Assembly (NCBI RefSeq): GCF_002162375.1
Contig: NZ_CP021425.1
Span: 1-64,000 of the forward strand
Source: Oleiphilus messinensis
GTDB taxonomy: Bacteria > Pseudomonadota > Gammaproteobacteria > Pseudomonadales > Oleiphilaceae
Length of the DNA stretch: 64,000 nt
Direction: 5' to 3'
The position numbers and the translations under genes were made by a program. Of the stretch, positions 1 to 8,592 are shown in pieces; position 1 is the stretch's first letter; each line of letters starts with the position of its first letter. The notes under the pieces are model-generated. The model had not been told where the DNA came from. It ran no database searches and saw only the letters and a program-made list of their open reading frames with translations.

Positions 1-100
1 TGAGCGGAAGCTGTGTGTAAAAATATGGCGTACGGTTTCCTATTCCCCTTAAAAAACGTTTTAACTTAGATTTTTGGTATTTACCAAGGTGGCAAATTAG

Positions 101-1675
101 GTGTCAACAGAATTATGGAGCCAGTGCCTGCAACATCTCGAAGGTGAGGTACCGGCACAACAATTCAACATGTGGATCAGGCCATTGCAGGCAGATATGC
201 GGGATGATGGATTGTATCTCTATGCGCCAAACAAGTTTGTGCTTGAATTTGTTTCGGAAAAATTTGTAACTAGAATCAAAGAGATATTTGTTGAGATCTC
301 CGAGTCGAGCCCTTCTATTTATTTAAAAATTGGTTCAGCGGCACCCAAAAAGCCAGTTAGTGTGAATCGCTCTGGTAATGGTGAAAATAAGAGTATCGGA
401 GTAAATTCAGCGGTTGAATCAACGCGAACGAGTCCGTCAGCAGCGCTACCCGGGGGAGGTCCAAATCGTGGTCAGTCGGCTATGGATCGGGAAATGCCCG
501 TTCGAGCCGAATCGAGTGCAAATCGTTCCGGAGTTGGCGCATTGCCGGCTGAAAAACAAGGAAGTCTGTTGTTTAATGATTCGGATACTTCGATAGAACC
601 TCCTTCTGCTGTCATCCGCAAGAATGAAAAAGATCTGGTAGAGTCGATCAATCACCAGAGTTTTCTGAACCCTGGATTCACGTTTCAAACTTTTGTAGAA
701 GGCAAATCGAACCAACTGGCACGAGCCGCATCCATGCAGGTTGCTGATAATCCCGGAGGTGCTTATAACCCACTGTTTTTGTATGGTGGTGTGGGTCTGG
801 GTAAAACCCATTTGATGCATGCGATCGGAAATGACATTGTAAAACGTAATCCAAGTGCAAAGGTGGTTTACCTGCATTCAGAACGATTTGTTGCCGACAT
901 GGTCAAAATGCTGCAGTTGAATGCGATTAATGAATTTAAGCGCTATTATCGTTCTGTGGATGCGTTGTTGATTGACGATATACAATTTTTTGCAAGGAAA
1001 GAGCGCTCTCAGGAGGAATTTTTCCATACATTTAATGCATTACTTGAAGGTGGCCAACAGGTTATTCTGACCTGTGATCGGTATCCGAAAGAAATTGATG
1101 ATATGGAAGAGCGCCTTAAATCCCGTTTTGGTTGGGGTCTTACTGTTATGGTGGAACCGCCAGAGTTGGAGACCCGTGTGGCCATCTTGATGAAAAAAGC
1201 TGAGCAGACCAATGTTCGTTTAAGCAATGAGGCTGCATTTTTTATTGCCCAAAAGATTCGTTCCAATGTCCGCGAATTGGAGGGAGCGCTTAAACTTGTC
1301 GCTGCAAATGCACACTTTACCGGTGAGGAAATTACCCCACTGTTCATTCGGGAATGTTTGAAAGACCTGTTAGCCCTTCATGAAAAACAGGTTAGTATTG
1401 ATAATATTCAACGCACTGTAGCGGAGTATTACAAGATTAAAGTGGCAGATTTGCTGTCCAAACGGCGTAATCGTTCGATTACTCGGCCAAGACAGTTAGC
1501 CATGTCATTAGCGAAAGAGCTGACTAATCACAGTTTGCCTGAAATCGGTGACGCTTTTGGTGGTCGTGACCACACGACAGTGTTACATGCCTGTAAAAAG
1601 ATCAATGAGCTCAAAGACACTGATCAGAATATCAGGGAAGATTATCAGAATTTTATGCGAACCCTAACTACCTAA
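101..1675 (+). CDS. dnaA: Chromosomal replication initiator protein DnaA
   Basis: Initiator of chromosome replication: binds DnaA boxes at oriC, opens the duplex and loads the DnaB helicase. All four domains are visible in the 524 residues: N-terminal oligomerisation domain (about 1-80), a long Ser/Gly/Asn-rich linker (about 85-185), the AAA+ domain with Walker A GGVGLGKT near residue 229 and Walker B LLIDDIQ near 289, and the C-terminal box-binding domain with the signature GRDHTTV. The linker makes it somewhat longer than the E. coli protein. The start is GTG, supported by AAGGTGG at 86-92. dnaN follows after 30 bases, as in most bacteria. One imperfect DnaA-box-like string (12-20) lies upstream, so any oriC on this side is mostly outside the window. 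Confidence 0.99.
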   Translation: MSTELWSQCLQHLEGEVPAQQFNMWIRPLQADMRDDGLYLYAPNKFVLEFVSEKFVTRIKEIFVEISESSPSIYLKIGSAAPKKPVSVNRSGNGENKSIGVNSAVESTRTSPSAALPGGGPNRGQSAMDREMPVRAESSANRSGVGALPAEKQGSLLFNDSDTSIEPPSAVIRKNEKDLVESINHQSFLNPGFTFQTFVEGKSNQLARAASMQVADNPGGAYNPLFLYGGVGLGKTHLMHAIGNDIVKRNPSAKVVYLHSERFVADMVKMLQLNAINEFKRYYRSVDALLIDDIQFFARKERSQEEFFHTFNALLEGGQQVILTCDRYPKEIDDMEERLKSRFGWGLTVMVEPPELETRVAILMKKAEQTNVRLSNEAAFFIAQKIRSNVRELEGALKLVAANAHFTGEEITPLFIRECLKDLLALHEKQVSIDNIQRTVAEYYKIKVADLLSKRRNRSITRPRQLAMSLAKELTNHSLPEIGDAFGGRDHTTVLHACKKINELKDTDQNIREDYQNFMRTLTT

Positions 1676-1705
1676 AAATCCGGAACAAATTAAGAGCTGC
1701 CCATA

Positions 1706-2806
1706 ATGAAGTTTAGTATTGCCCGAGAATCCTTAAGCACTCCGTTACAGGCGATTGCAGGTGTTGTCGAGAAAAAACAGACCATGCCGGTGTTATCCAA
1801 CATCTTAATTCAAGTATCTGATGATTCAGTGACTTTGACCGGAACCAATATGGAAGTCGAGTTGGTTTGCCGGATTGAAGACGTTACTGTCGGTCAAACG
1901 GGACAAATAACCGTACCCGCCAAGAAATTGTCTGAAATTGTTCGTTCGCTGTCTGAGGACTTTGCGGTAGAGCTTTGGACAGAAGGTGATCGCTTGACCT
2001 TGAAGTCGGGTAACAGCACCTTTACGTTGGCGACATTGCCCGCCGAGCATTTTCCCAATGTCGAAGAAGAGACTTCGGAATATGTGGTTAAAGTAGAGCA
2101 AAGTGAACTGAAGAATATGATTTCGTCTGCTGCTTTTGCAATGGCCCAACAGGATGTTCGTTATTATTTGAACGGTATGTTACTGGAAAGTGACCAAGAC
2201 GTGATCCGTTTGGTTGCAACGGATGGTCATCGGCTGGCCATGGCATCGAACAAGATTCCAACAGGTGTCACCGAGCACAAGCAAGTCATCATCCCTCGTA
2301 AAGGTGTTTTGGAGTTAGCACGTTTGTTAGGGGAAGATGGATATGTCGAGTTAGTGATCAGCGATAGTCATATTCGATCCCGAATTGGCGCTTATACGTT
2401 TACATCAAAATTAATCGAAGGTAAGTTCCCGGATTATAATCGGGTTATTCCTCGTGGTGGTGATAAGACGATAATGGCTGATCCTGCCATGTTGAAAAGT
2501 GCGTTACTGCGTGCAGGTATTTTATCTCACGAAAATATCCGTGGAATACGCTTACATTTGTCCACAAATTTGCTTAAAGTAACAGCTAATAACCCGGAAC
2601 ATGAACAAGCTGAAGACTATGTAGAAGTCGACTATCAGGGTGATGAGCTGCAGATCGGATTTAACGTGGGTTACTTGATTGATGTAATGAATAACATCGA
2701 TGATGAACGTATCAAGATCATTTTATCCAATCCAAACAGTAGTGCTCTGATTGAACCGGTTAACAAAGCTGATGTCTTGTATGTTATTATGCCAATGCGG
2801 TTATAA
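1706..2806 (+). CDS. dnaN: DNA polymerase III sliding clamp (beta subunit)
   Basis: Ring-shaped processivity clamp that tethers DNA polymerase III and other repair enzymes to DNA. The 366-residue length and the three-fold repeated clamp fold are standard; the N-terminus with the TMPVLSNIL stretch and the C-terminal PMRL end are typical of gammaproteobacterial DnaN. It lies 30 bases after dnaA on the same strand and is probably co-transcribed with it. The unusual point is downstream: recF, which normally follows, is displaced about 8.8 kb away, and an ABC1-family kinase gene begins almost directly after the stop. Confidence 0.99.
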   Translation: MKFSIARESLSTPLQAIAGVVEKKQTMPVLSNILIQVSDDSVTLTGTNMEVELVCRIEDVTVGQTGQITVPAKKLSEIVRSLSEDFAVELWTEGDRLTLKSGNSTFTLATLPAEHFPNVEEETSEYVVKVEQSELKNMISSAAFAMAQQDVRYYLNGMLLESDQDVIRLVATDGHRLAMASNKIPTGVTEHKQVIIPRKGVLELARLLGEDGYVELVISDSHIRSRIGAYTFTSKLIEGKFPDYNRVIPRGGDKTIMADPAMLKSALLRAGILSHENIRGIRLHLSTNLLKVTANNPEHEQAEDYVEVDYQGDELQIGFNVGYLIDVMNNIDDERIKIILSNPNSSALIEPVNKADVLYVIMPMRL

Positions 2807-2889
2807 TTTCATCTATGTTTGGACAATTCGCCATGTCCGAGCGGGTTAGGGTCTTCATACGTACGGGAAACTCAGTCAGGAAGAATAGT

Positions 2890-4158
2890 ATGGTTACTAT
2901 TAAAAATGCGGTTAAAGGCGCACTTCGGATCGGTCAAACCGCTACCGTGTTATCGAAAACAGGTGTAAGCTGGGTCAAAGGAGATCGACCACCCGTTCCC
3001 AGGTTGATCCGTCAAACTTTTGAGTCCCTTGGTGCAACTTACATCAAATTAGGTCAGTTTATTGCCAGCTCGCCAACATTTTTCCCGCAAGAATATGTTG
3101 AAGAGTTTCAATATTGCCTCGACAAGACTAAGCCGCTGCCTTTTTCCATTATGAAAGCGATCCTTCAGGATGAGTTGGACAGACCACTTTCAGAAATTTA
3201 TGAGTATATTGATTCAACACCCTTGGCATCGGCCTCAATCGCTCAGGTTCATGCTGCGAAATTAGTAACCGGTGAAGATGTTGTGATCAAAATTCAAAAA
3301 CCTGGTGTGGAGAATATTCTTCTCACGGATTTGAATTTTCTCTATGCGTCGGCACGTCTGGTTGAATACCTCGCACCCAAGTTATCCTGGACGTCTCTTT
3401 CCGGAATTGTTGAAGAGATTCAACGGACCATGATGGAAGAGTGTGATTTCATTAAGGAGTCCAATAACCTTAAAGAATTCAGAAAATTCCTGGATCGAAC
3501 CGGCAATGCCGATGCCACGGTTCCCAAGGTTTATGATCATTGTACATCTCGTCGAGTGTTGACCATGGAACGGTTCTATGGTGTGCCACTCATCGATCTC
3601 GATACCATCCGGAAGTATTGCAGTGATCCTGAGCGAACGCTCATTACCGCTATGAATACCTGGTTCGCCAGTTTGACACAATGTGAATTTTTCCATGCCG
3701 ATGTCCATGCGGGAAATCTCATGGTCTTGGAAGATGGACGTATCGGATTCATTGATTTTGGCATTGTTGGACGTATTTCCGCGGGTGCGTGGCAAGGAAT
3801 GTCCGACTTTATTTCCTCGATTATGGTCGGGAACTTTGAAGGTATGGCCGAAGCGATGATTATGATTGGTATCACCAAGAAACAGGTGGACGCTCAGGAT
3901 CTCGCGGATGATATCCGAAATTTGTATCGTAGAATGGATACCATGGTACCGGAATATGATGTATTAAACGGCGGCAAGGATGATGAGGTCAATAATATTC
4001 TGATGGAAATCGTCCGTATCGGCGAGCAACATGGCCTCCATTTCCCCCGCGAGTTTGCGTTGCTTCTGAAGCAATTCCTCTATTTCGATCGATATGTTCA
4101 TGTGTTAGCGCCAGAGTTGGATATGTTTGTAGATGATCGCTTAAACATGTTGCACTAA
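2890..4158 (+). CDS. ABC1/AarF/UbiB-family atypical kinase-like protein
   Basis: Member of the ABC1 (UbiB/ADCK) protein-kinase-like family, whose best-known bacterial member supports ubiquinone synthesis. Family hallmarks seen are a KLGQ motif (about residues 53-56 from this start), an Ala-rich loop ASASIAQVH in place of the Gly-rich loop (about 113), the HADVHAGN catalytic-loop motif (about 268-275) and a metal-binding IDFG motif (about 287-290). ATG 2890 is chosen because AGGAAG (2878-2883) sits 6 bases before it; the reading frame is open from an ATG at 2815 that lacks a ribosome site, which would add 25 residues. Unlike UbiB I see no clear C-terminal membrane helices, so the substrate is unknown. 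It follows dnaN directly, occupying recF's usual place, and ends at a strong terminator. Confidence 0.85.
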   Translation: MVTIKNAVKGALRIGQTATVLSKTGVSWVKGDRPPVPRLIRQTFESLGATYIKLGQFIASSPTFFPQEYVEEFQYCLDKTKPLPFSIMKAILQDELDRPLSEIYEYIDSTPLASASIAQVHAAKLVTGEDVVIKIQKPGVENILLTDLNFLYASARLVEYLAPKLSWTSLSGIVEEIQRTMMEECDFIKESNNLKEFRKFLDRTGNADATVPKVYDHCTSRRVLTMERFYGVPLIDLDTIRKYCSDPERTLITAMNTWFASLTQCEFFHADVHAGNLMVLEDGRIGFIDFGIVGRISAGAWQGMSDFISSIMVGNFEGMAEAMIMIGITKKQVDAQDLADDIRNLYRRMDTMVPEYDVLNGGKDDEVNNILMEIVRIGEQHGLHFPREFALLLKQFLYFDRYVHVLAPELDMFVDDRLNMLH

Positions 4159-4181
4159 GACTGGTAGAAGTCATACAGTAG

Positions 4182-4220
4182 AAAACCCCAAGCCATTAAA
4201 GCTTGGGGTTTTTTGTTTTC
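4182..4220 (+). terminator. Rho-independent terminator after the dnaA-dnaN-ABC1 kinase unit
   Basis: A 12-bp perfect stem (arms 4182-4193 and 4201-4212) with a 7-base loop is followed by a T-rich tract. This is among the strongest terminators in the window and marks the end of the replication operon before the insertion-sequence island. Confidence 0.93.
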
Positions 4221-4326
4221 TGAGTGTAATAAAATCGATTTGGTCACAGATTTCCAATACACAACGCGTAATCATTTCGGTAGTAAATGTACTCATTACC
4301 AATATGAAGAAAGGGAAATTTCAAAC

Positions 4327-4701
4327 ATGTCTCGCTCAGACGAAACCTATCTCCGCAAACAAAATCAAATATTTGAAAGTCTATTCAATACAAATGAATT
4401 AGAATCGATCATGCAATTGTTTGAAGAAGATGCGATGCTCCTGTTGCCCGGCGTACCTTTGATTCGGGGACGCAGTGCGATATTAGAGACATTCCGTTTT
4501 ATGAAAACAAAAATAGATAAAATCAGTAATCATACTGAAGAAATTCATATTTCGGGAATTACGGCGATTGAGGTAGGACATTACCAGCACTTCGATTTGA
4601 ACGGTAAGCCACTTGATGAAGGTAAGTTTCTTGTAGTCTGGAAGAAGGTTGCAGGAGCATGGTTGATTTCGAAAGATTCAGTTTCCTCAAATGGAAGATA
4701 A
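4327..4701 (+). CDS. Small SnoaL/DUF4440-like (NTF2-fold) protein
   Basis: A 124-residue protein with the pattern of the NTF2-like superfamily: an N-terminal helix, then a segment with FEEDAMLLLPGVPLIRGRSAI (loop plus GR-xx-I helix start), and a C-terminal WKKVAGAWLISKDS strand pair, typical of SnoaL/DUF4440 proteins that bind small hydrophobic ligands. The ATG at 4327 is favoured by AAGGGA about 12 bases upstream; the frame is open from a TTG inside the preceding terminator, which is unlikely to be used. It has its own transcription unit after the terminator and no recognisable partner. The actual function is unknown. Confidence 0.65.
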   Translation: MSRSDETYLRKQNQIFESLFNTNELESIMQLFEEDAMLLLPGVPLIRGRSAILETFRFMKTKIDKISNHTEEIHISGITAIEVGHYQHFDLNGKPLDEGKFLVVWKKVAGAWLISKDSVSSNGR

Positions 4702-4770
4702 TCTCTTATTGCTGTTGATAAACTCTCAAGCCGGTTAATCTTTGAAGAACGTAAGATTATTTCTGTGCGC

Positions 4771-5748
4771 TTATCTGAAGTTTGCGTATTGCCGTGTTGT
4801 TTCAGGTAAAACGATATTGAAACGATTAAGCTGTTTTTGATTGAAGTAAAGAATTCCCGCTTCATCAACGATGGGTGATAGGGCTGAAGGTGATACGCCT
4901 TCCAATATGCTAAGCGCCTGCAATCCAGCCATTCGCCCATGTGCTTCCCCATCCAGCACAAACCCGCCCATTGCCAGGTTTTCTCCAACCGCAAGATCAT
5001 TGTTTACAAATACGGGAATTCGACTGTTCGCAGAGATCCACTCGATTACCTTCTTCGGCGGAATGTAACGGCCGCTATCCGTTTTAATATTGAAATAGGC
5101 CGAAGGTAAAAGTACATCATAATCCTGGTGACTTTTTCTAACTGTGTCCTGCCAGGCTGTCCAGCTTTCAAGAATTTTAACCTCAGCTAAAATTCCTTGT
5201 ACCACAAACTGATCTCTCGATCCGATCAAGGTTCTAATTTGCGCTTTGGATGTCTGACTGTTTTCCGTCAGTATCAGTATTTTCTTTGCGTCCGGAATAA
5301 TTGATTTCAGAATTCTCAAACTTCCCATAAAGGGTGCTCTTTCCAAAATACCCGTCATATTGATGGGCAGTTTTCCTGATTTGAAGTAATCCCTAGGATT
5401 CGCATTTATTCCCATAAAAACAACCGGAATTGTGCTCGCTTCAAGATAGGGTCCAATCAAACGCAGCGCATTATCATCGGAAAGAACAACAAGATCAGGA
5501 GGGCTTGAGTGCATTTCCTGAAGCGCTTGTCTCACATTCGTTTCGTATTCATCGGGTAAAATACGTTTTGTATCGAGGTAAACAGTTTTAATTTCCGCCT
5601 TCAGTTTAAGAATATTCTGCAGTCCGCTGTTGCACTCCAGGGTCCAGTAGTACTGAGGATGGTAACTTGATATGTGTAAAACGTATTTTAGTTTCGCAAA
5701 TACGCCCGGTGAAAAAAACAAGATGGTGATTAACAGTACACGCCACAT
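4771..5748 (-). CDS. Periplasmic ABC-type substrate-binding protein (ABC_sub_bind-like)
   Basis: 325 residues with an N-terminal signal peptide (MWRVLL... ending around VFAKL) and the fold of the type-1 periplasmic binding proteins of the ABC_sub_bind family: early SSYHPQYYWT, an alternating pattern with PDLVVLSDDNALR, IPVVFMGINANP, ILILTENSQTS and a C-terminal RIPVFVNNDLAVGENLAMGG. Such proteins bind small ligands in the periplasm, often feeding signalling proteins rather than transporters. No permease or ATPase gene lies next to it; on one side is the SnoaL-like gene (convergent) and on the other a noncoding stretch and a transposase. It is either an orphan sensor-like protein or a leftover of a larger locus. 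Confidence 0.75.
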   Translation of the reverse strand: MWRVLLITILFFSPGVFAKLKYVLHISSYHPQYYWTLECNSGLQNILKLKAEIKTVYLDTKRILPDEYETNVRQALQEMHSSPPDLVVLSDDNALRLIGPYLEASTIPVVFMGINANPRDYFKSGKLPINMTGILERAPFMGSLRILKSIIPDAKKILILTENSQTSKAQIRTLIGSRDQFVVQGILAEVKILESWTAWQDTVRKSHQDYDVLLPSAYFNIKTDSGRYIPPKKVIEWISANSRIPVFVNNDLAVGENLAMGGFVLDGEAHGRMAGLQALSILEGVSPSALSPIVDEAGILYFNQKQLNRFNIVLPETTRQYANFR

Positions 5749-5994
5749 TGAATAGAGTTCCTCTCAGCCAGTCCCTTGTGAAAGTGAATTCCGTTTTTAA
5801 AGTATAGTTTGAACCTAAATCCTGCAATCTATATGTCTGAATCGATTCGATACGACTATAGCGACATTTAGTGTCGATGGATCACCATTTTGCACACCAT
5901 GCAACTGAAACAAGCGTAATTCACTTGATTGGACTGTTTAAATTATAATCATCTCTATCGTCAACCGGAGCAACAGGCCAAAGTCTGCCTGACT

Positions 5995-7491
5995 CCAAAT
6001 CTGGAATTTGCTTAGTCGAAGAATTTAAGTATAGGTATTTTGGTCAATGAATAAACGACAGCTTTAACCAGTCAGCCCACGGAGTTGGGTGAAGATGGTT
6101 GCTCGGAACGTTGACCTTAAGCTGATTCCCACCACGCAAGAGTTGTCCAGCAGTACGTACCAGAAAAGTTCGGATAGTTTGAATTTCCCATCGTTTCAAT
6201 TCGTCATTATCGCTCAGTAGTGCCATCCAGCGTACCGTGTTATACGCCAGCACAGCGCATTGGAAAATTAATGAGCTGGCCATGAAATCATGGCTCTTGA
6301 TTTGCGCCAGCCCCATTTGGTTCTTAGCTTCATCCAACCAGGTTTCACAAGTTGCGCGCTTTCCGTATGTCGTGTGTGCTTGCCAAGGAGACAACCGCTC
6401 TGTGGTTACGTAGCAGAAGTAGTCGTAAACGGGCTCATTCAGCAAGGCTTGTTGAGGGCCTTTGGTGATGAGAGCAGTTTTACGCCGCACAGCAACAAAG
6501 CGACGTGACCGCTCCCATTGACCGCATTGATGGAAAAAGTCACACTGTTCCCAATCGGTATGACCCGGTACTCGTTGCCAAGCTTGCTTGTCCAACAAAG
6601 CGGCAAGGCCTTTGAGTTTCACTTTAATCAGGTAACCATGGCGAGCCTGATCCAGCCAGTCCATGAGCTCTCCAACAAAGAATCCTGAATCACCTCGGAA
6701 TAGCAGCCGCATTTTGGGTGGCATCTGCGCAGAAAGTTGCTGCATGAAGCCTACAATGCCGTTGCTGGTGTAGGTGCTGCCACTGCGCAACCATGCTTGC
6801 AAAATTTCTTTGGTGTGGCTGCAAAAGGCAACCAGTGGATGATAAGAATTAGAGCCTTTTTTCGTTGGGTTGTAGCCTTTTTCAGCACCTTCCTGTTGAC
6901 CGTAAACGGTTTTGACAGTCGAGTCCACATCAATCCAGCCTCGATAGAGGGTTCCGGGCAACCAAGTACCGGACTTCAATGCTCTATGCCAAATTCCCTG
7001 ACGCAAGGTGTGATTAATCTGTTCGAGCTGGGTGACATGCTTGAGCTTTCCACGACGGAAAATACGACCCAATGTACTGTCATCTGGAATCGATAGCCAC
7101 CCCCCCACTTCACGCAGCACCTGATCTGCCCACACAGAAACCACCTTCCTGAGCGAAGTGGCACCGGCGATGATGCCGATAATCGTTAGGTAGATTGAGT
7201 CGCCCAAGCTGTAACGAGCCGTGTTGCCGCGTTGCAAATCAAGATGCTTCTGGCAAGCCTCGGTAAAACCGATGTGATCGAGGAAATGCATGGCAGGGAT
7301 AATGCCAGCTTGACTAGTCAGCTTTTTTCCGGTGTGTTGATAGCGAATTTTTGCGGCTGGTTTTTTGGCACTTTTATGGGTATTCTTGATCATGAAAAAG
7401 GTGACTCTGATGTGCTTGGTTGTTTGATGATAACCAATTGAATCAAATCGCCTTTTTCTTTTCAAGTACAATGTTGTTTGCAGAATTTAGG
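5995..7491 (-). mobile_element. IS1380-family insertion sequence (ends tentative)
   Basis: The element is defined by its single intact transposase gene. The right end is taken as 7491, where CAGAATTTAGG (7481-7491) reads on the minus strand as CCTAAATTCTG, resembling the CCT-initiated termini of the IS1380 family. On the left the best match is CCAAATCTGG starting at 5995, which needs small gaps to align. No matching 4-bp target duplication is seen (GACT left, TTGA right), so the left boundary is weak or the element has lost its original flank. It lies inside the gene-poor island that separates dnaN from recF. Confidence 0.6.
6044..7393 (-). CDS. IS1380-family DDE transposase
   Basis: 449-residue transposase. 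Recognised from the family pattern WIDVDSTVKTVYG (first catalytic Asp), a following GYNPTKKGSNSYHPL block, FRGDSGFF (second Asp) and a late conserved ETWLDEAKNQMGL segment (catalytic Glu). The ATG at 7393 is chosen because it begins the conserved protein; the frame is open about 26 codons further, without a ribosome site. The reading frame is intact, so the element could still be active. A gene-sized ORF on the opposite strand is only its shadow. Confidence 0.9.
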   Translation of the reverse strand: MIKNTHKSAKKPAAKIRYQHTGKKLTSQAGIIPAMHFLDHIGFTEACQKHLDLQRGNTARYSLGDSIYLTIIGIIAGATSLRKVVSVWADQVLREVGGWLSIPDDSTLGRIFRRGKLKHVTQLEQINHTLRQGIWHRALKSGTWLPGTLYRGWIDVDSTVKTVYGQQEGAEKGYNPTKKGSNSYHPLVAFCSHTKEILQAWLRSGSTYTSNGIVGFMQQLSAQMPPKMRLLFRGDSGFFVGELMDWLDQARHGYLIKVKLKGLAALLDKQAWQRVPGHTDWEQCDFFHQCGQWERSRRFVAVRRKTALITKGPQQALLNEPVYDYFCYVTTERLSPWQAHTTYGKRATCETWLDEAKNQMGLAQIKSHDFMASSLIFQCAVLAYNTVRWMALLSDNDELKRWEIQTIRTFLVRTAGQLLRGGNQLKVNVPSNHLHPTPWADWLKLSFIH

Positions 7492-8140
7492 TTGAATATA
7501 AAAAAATTTATTGAAAAGGTTTCGAGACTCAAAATAAAGAGACGCAAATACGACTGTTATGCTCCGTCAAGCGACATTCGGCCGGTTTTTTAGGAACAAT
7601 TAATAGATCAGGTGTTCTGCTGGGAAAATTTTTTTTCTGACAGAGGCTTGTCCAACTCGATTTTACAGTGCTAGCGTGAATTTGTGTGATTCCATTTTTG
7701 TTCGAATCTCAGAGTTAGCGGTATACCAAACCTTCAACGCAAACTGATCGACAAGTGAGTCTTAAACCTACTCTATGCTCTTGGTTGATCGTAGTCGAAA
7801 GGTCCTTTTTACCCGCTCGTTTTACAACTTTGTTCCACGATCTTTTTTTAGGTTTTGATGTTCAAGACTGAGGTCGGCAATCTTTACTTTGTGTCCGTTG
7901 TTTTCCACTTCTATTTTTTAAGCGTTTAATATCAGTTGATTTTATATCTCCGTATTCTCTTTTCGAGTAGTAATATTTAGCTTCGATAACACCAACGGGA
8001 AACTTGTTTGACGGTTCGCCGGAACTCTATTTCCTTCAGCATAGTAGCTGCGGAAAAAAGATAGCGTCGGTATCGAAATTATCAGGGGACAATAAATTTC
8101 GTAGTCACTAGTTTAAAGCGGTATTGGCAATGAGAGGTCG
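7492..8140. other. Noncoding stretch inside the insertion-sequence island
   Basis: About 650 AT-rich bases between the IS1380 element and the IS481 remnant. I found no open frame with a recognisable product, no tRNA and no clear terminator. It may be decayed sequence. Confidence 0.5.
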
Positions 8141-8320
8141 TCAGGAAGTTGCGAAAACATCCGCAGCCAGAGCTTGCTCCTCAACTAACTCTTGATACTG
8201 ATAAAAAGTGTCTTGAGAAACGCCCATGATCTAGCAGGCTTTTGAAACGTTATTGAGCTCTTCTGCCAAATTTAATAATCCGGCTTTGTGTTTAATGATT
8301 GGGTTGTTAGTTTTTAGCAT
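8141..8320 (-). pseudogene. Remnant of an IS481-type transposase (N-terminal HTH only)
   Basis: On the minus strand an ATG at 8320 opens a frame reading MLKTNNPIIKHKAGLLNLAEEL and, after an in-frame stop at codon 30, IMGVSQDTFYQYQELVEE. This is the N-terminal helix-turn-helix of IS481-family transposases (normally NPIIKHK..LLNLAEELGNVSKAC..MGVSRDTFYRY). The frame ends after 59 sense-equivalent codons; the integrase core is absent. It is a decayed fragment, probably the oldest mobile-element trace in the island. Confidence 0.75.
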
Positions 8321-8435
8321 GAGAGTTACCTTTTGTTTTGAAATAATGATTCGACACCTTTATCAAAACGGTAACTCTCACTTTTTCAAAAAGAGGTGTC
8401 AGATTAAGTTGAGATTAATTCATATAAATCTTAAC

Positions 8436-8512
8436 ACCAGGCGATTTTGTCGTACCTTAATTACCAAGCGATTTTGTCGTAACCAATAATTACCAAGGGA
8501 AATTGACGGTTC
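8436..8512 (+). repeat. Left-end array of three transposase-site-like repeats
   Basis: Three related units at 8436-8456, 8460-8484 and 8489-8512 share ACCA-G-GA---TG-CG spacing; the second is the fullest match to the right-end copies. The third differs in the same way as the outermost right-end unit (GGGAAA and TGACGG instead of GCGATT and TGTCGT), so the units form two subtypes. Confidence 0.75.
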
Positions 8513-8592
8513 ATTTTTAGCCGTGTTTCTTGAATGTGTGTTTGAGCATTTGAGGAACGGGAAGGATTATTAAAATAAACTCCAAAGCTCAA

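Noticed and set aside
1-100. oriC upstream of dnaA
   Set aside because: Only one imperfect DnaA-box-like string (12-20) is visible in the 100 bases available.
5991-7495. Target-site duplication of the IS1380-type element
   Set aside because: The four bases at the two tentative ends (GACT and TTGA) differ, so none is claimed.
7695-7715. GTTCGAATC, like a tRNA T loop
   Set aside because: The flanking bases do not pair into a T stem and no acceptor or anticodon arms are found.
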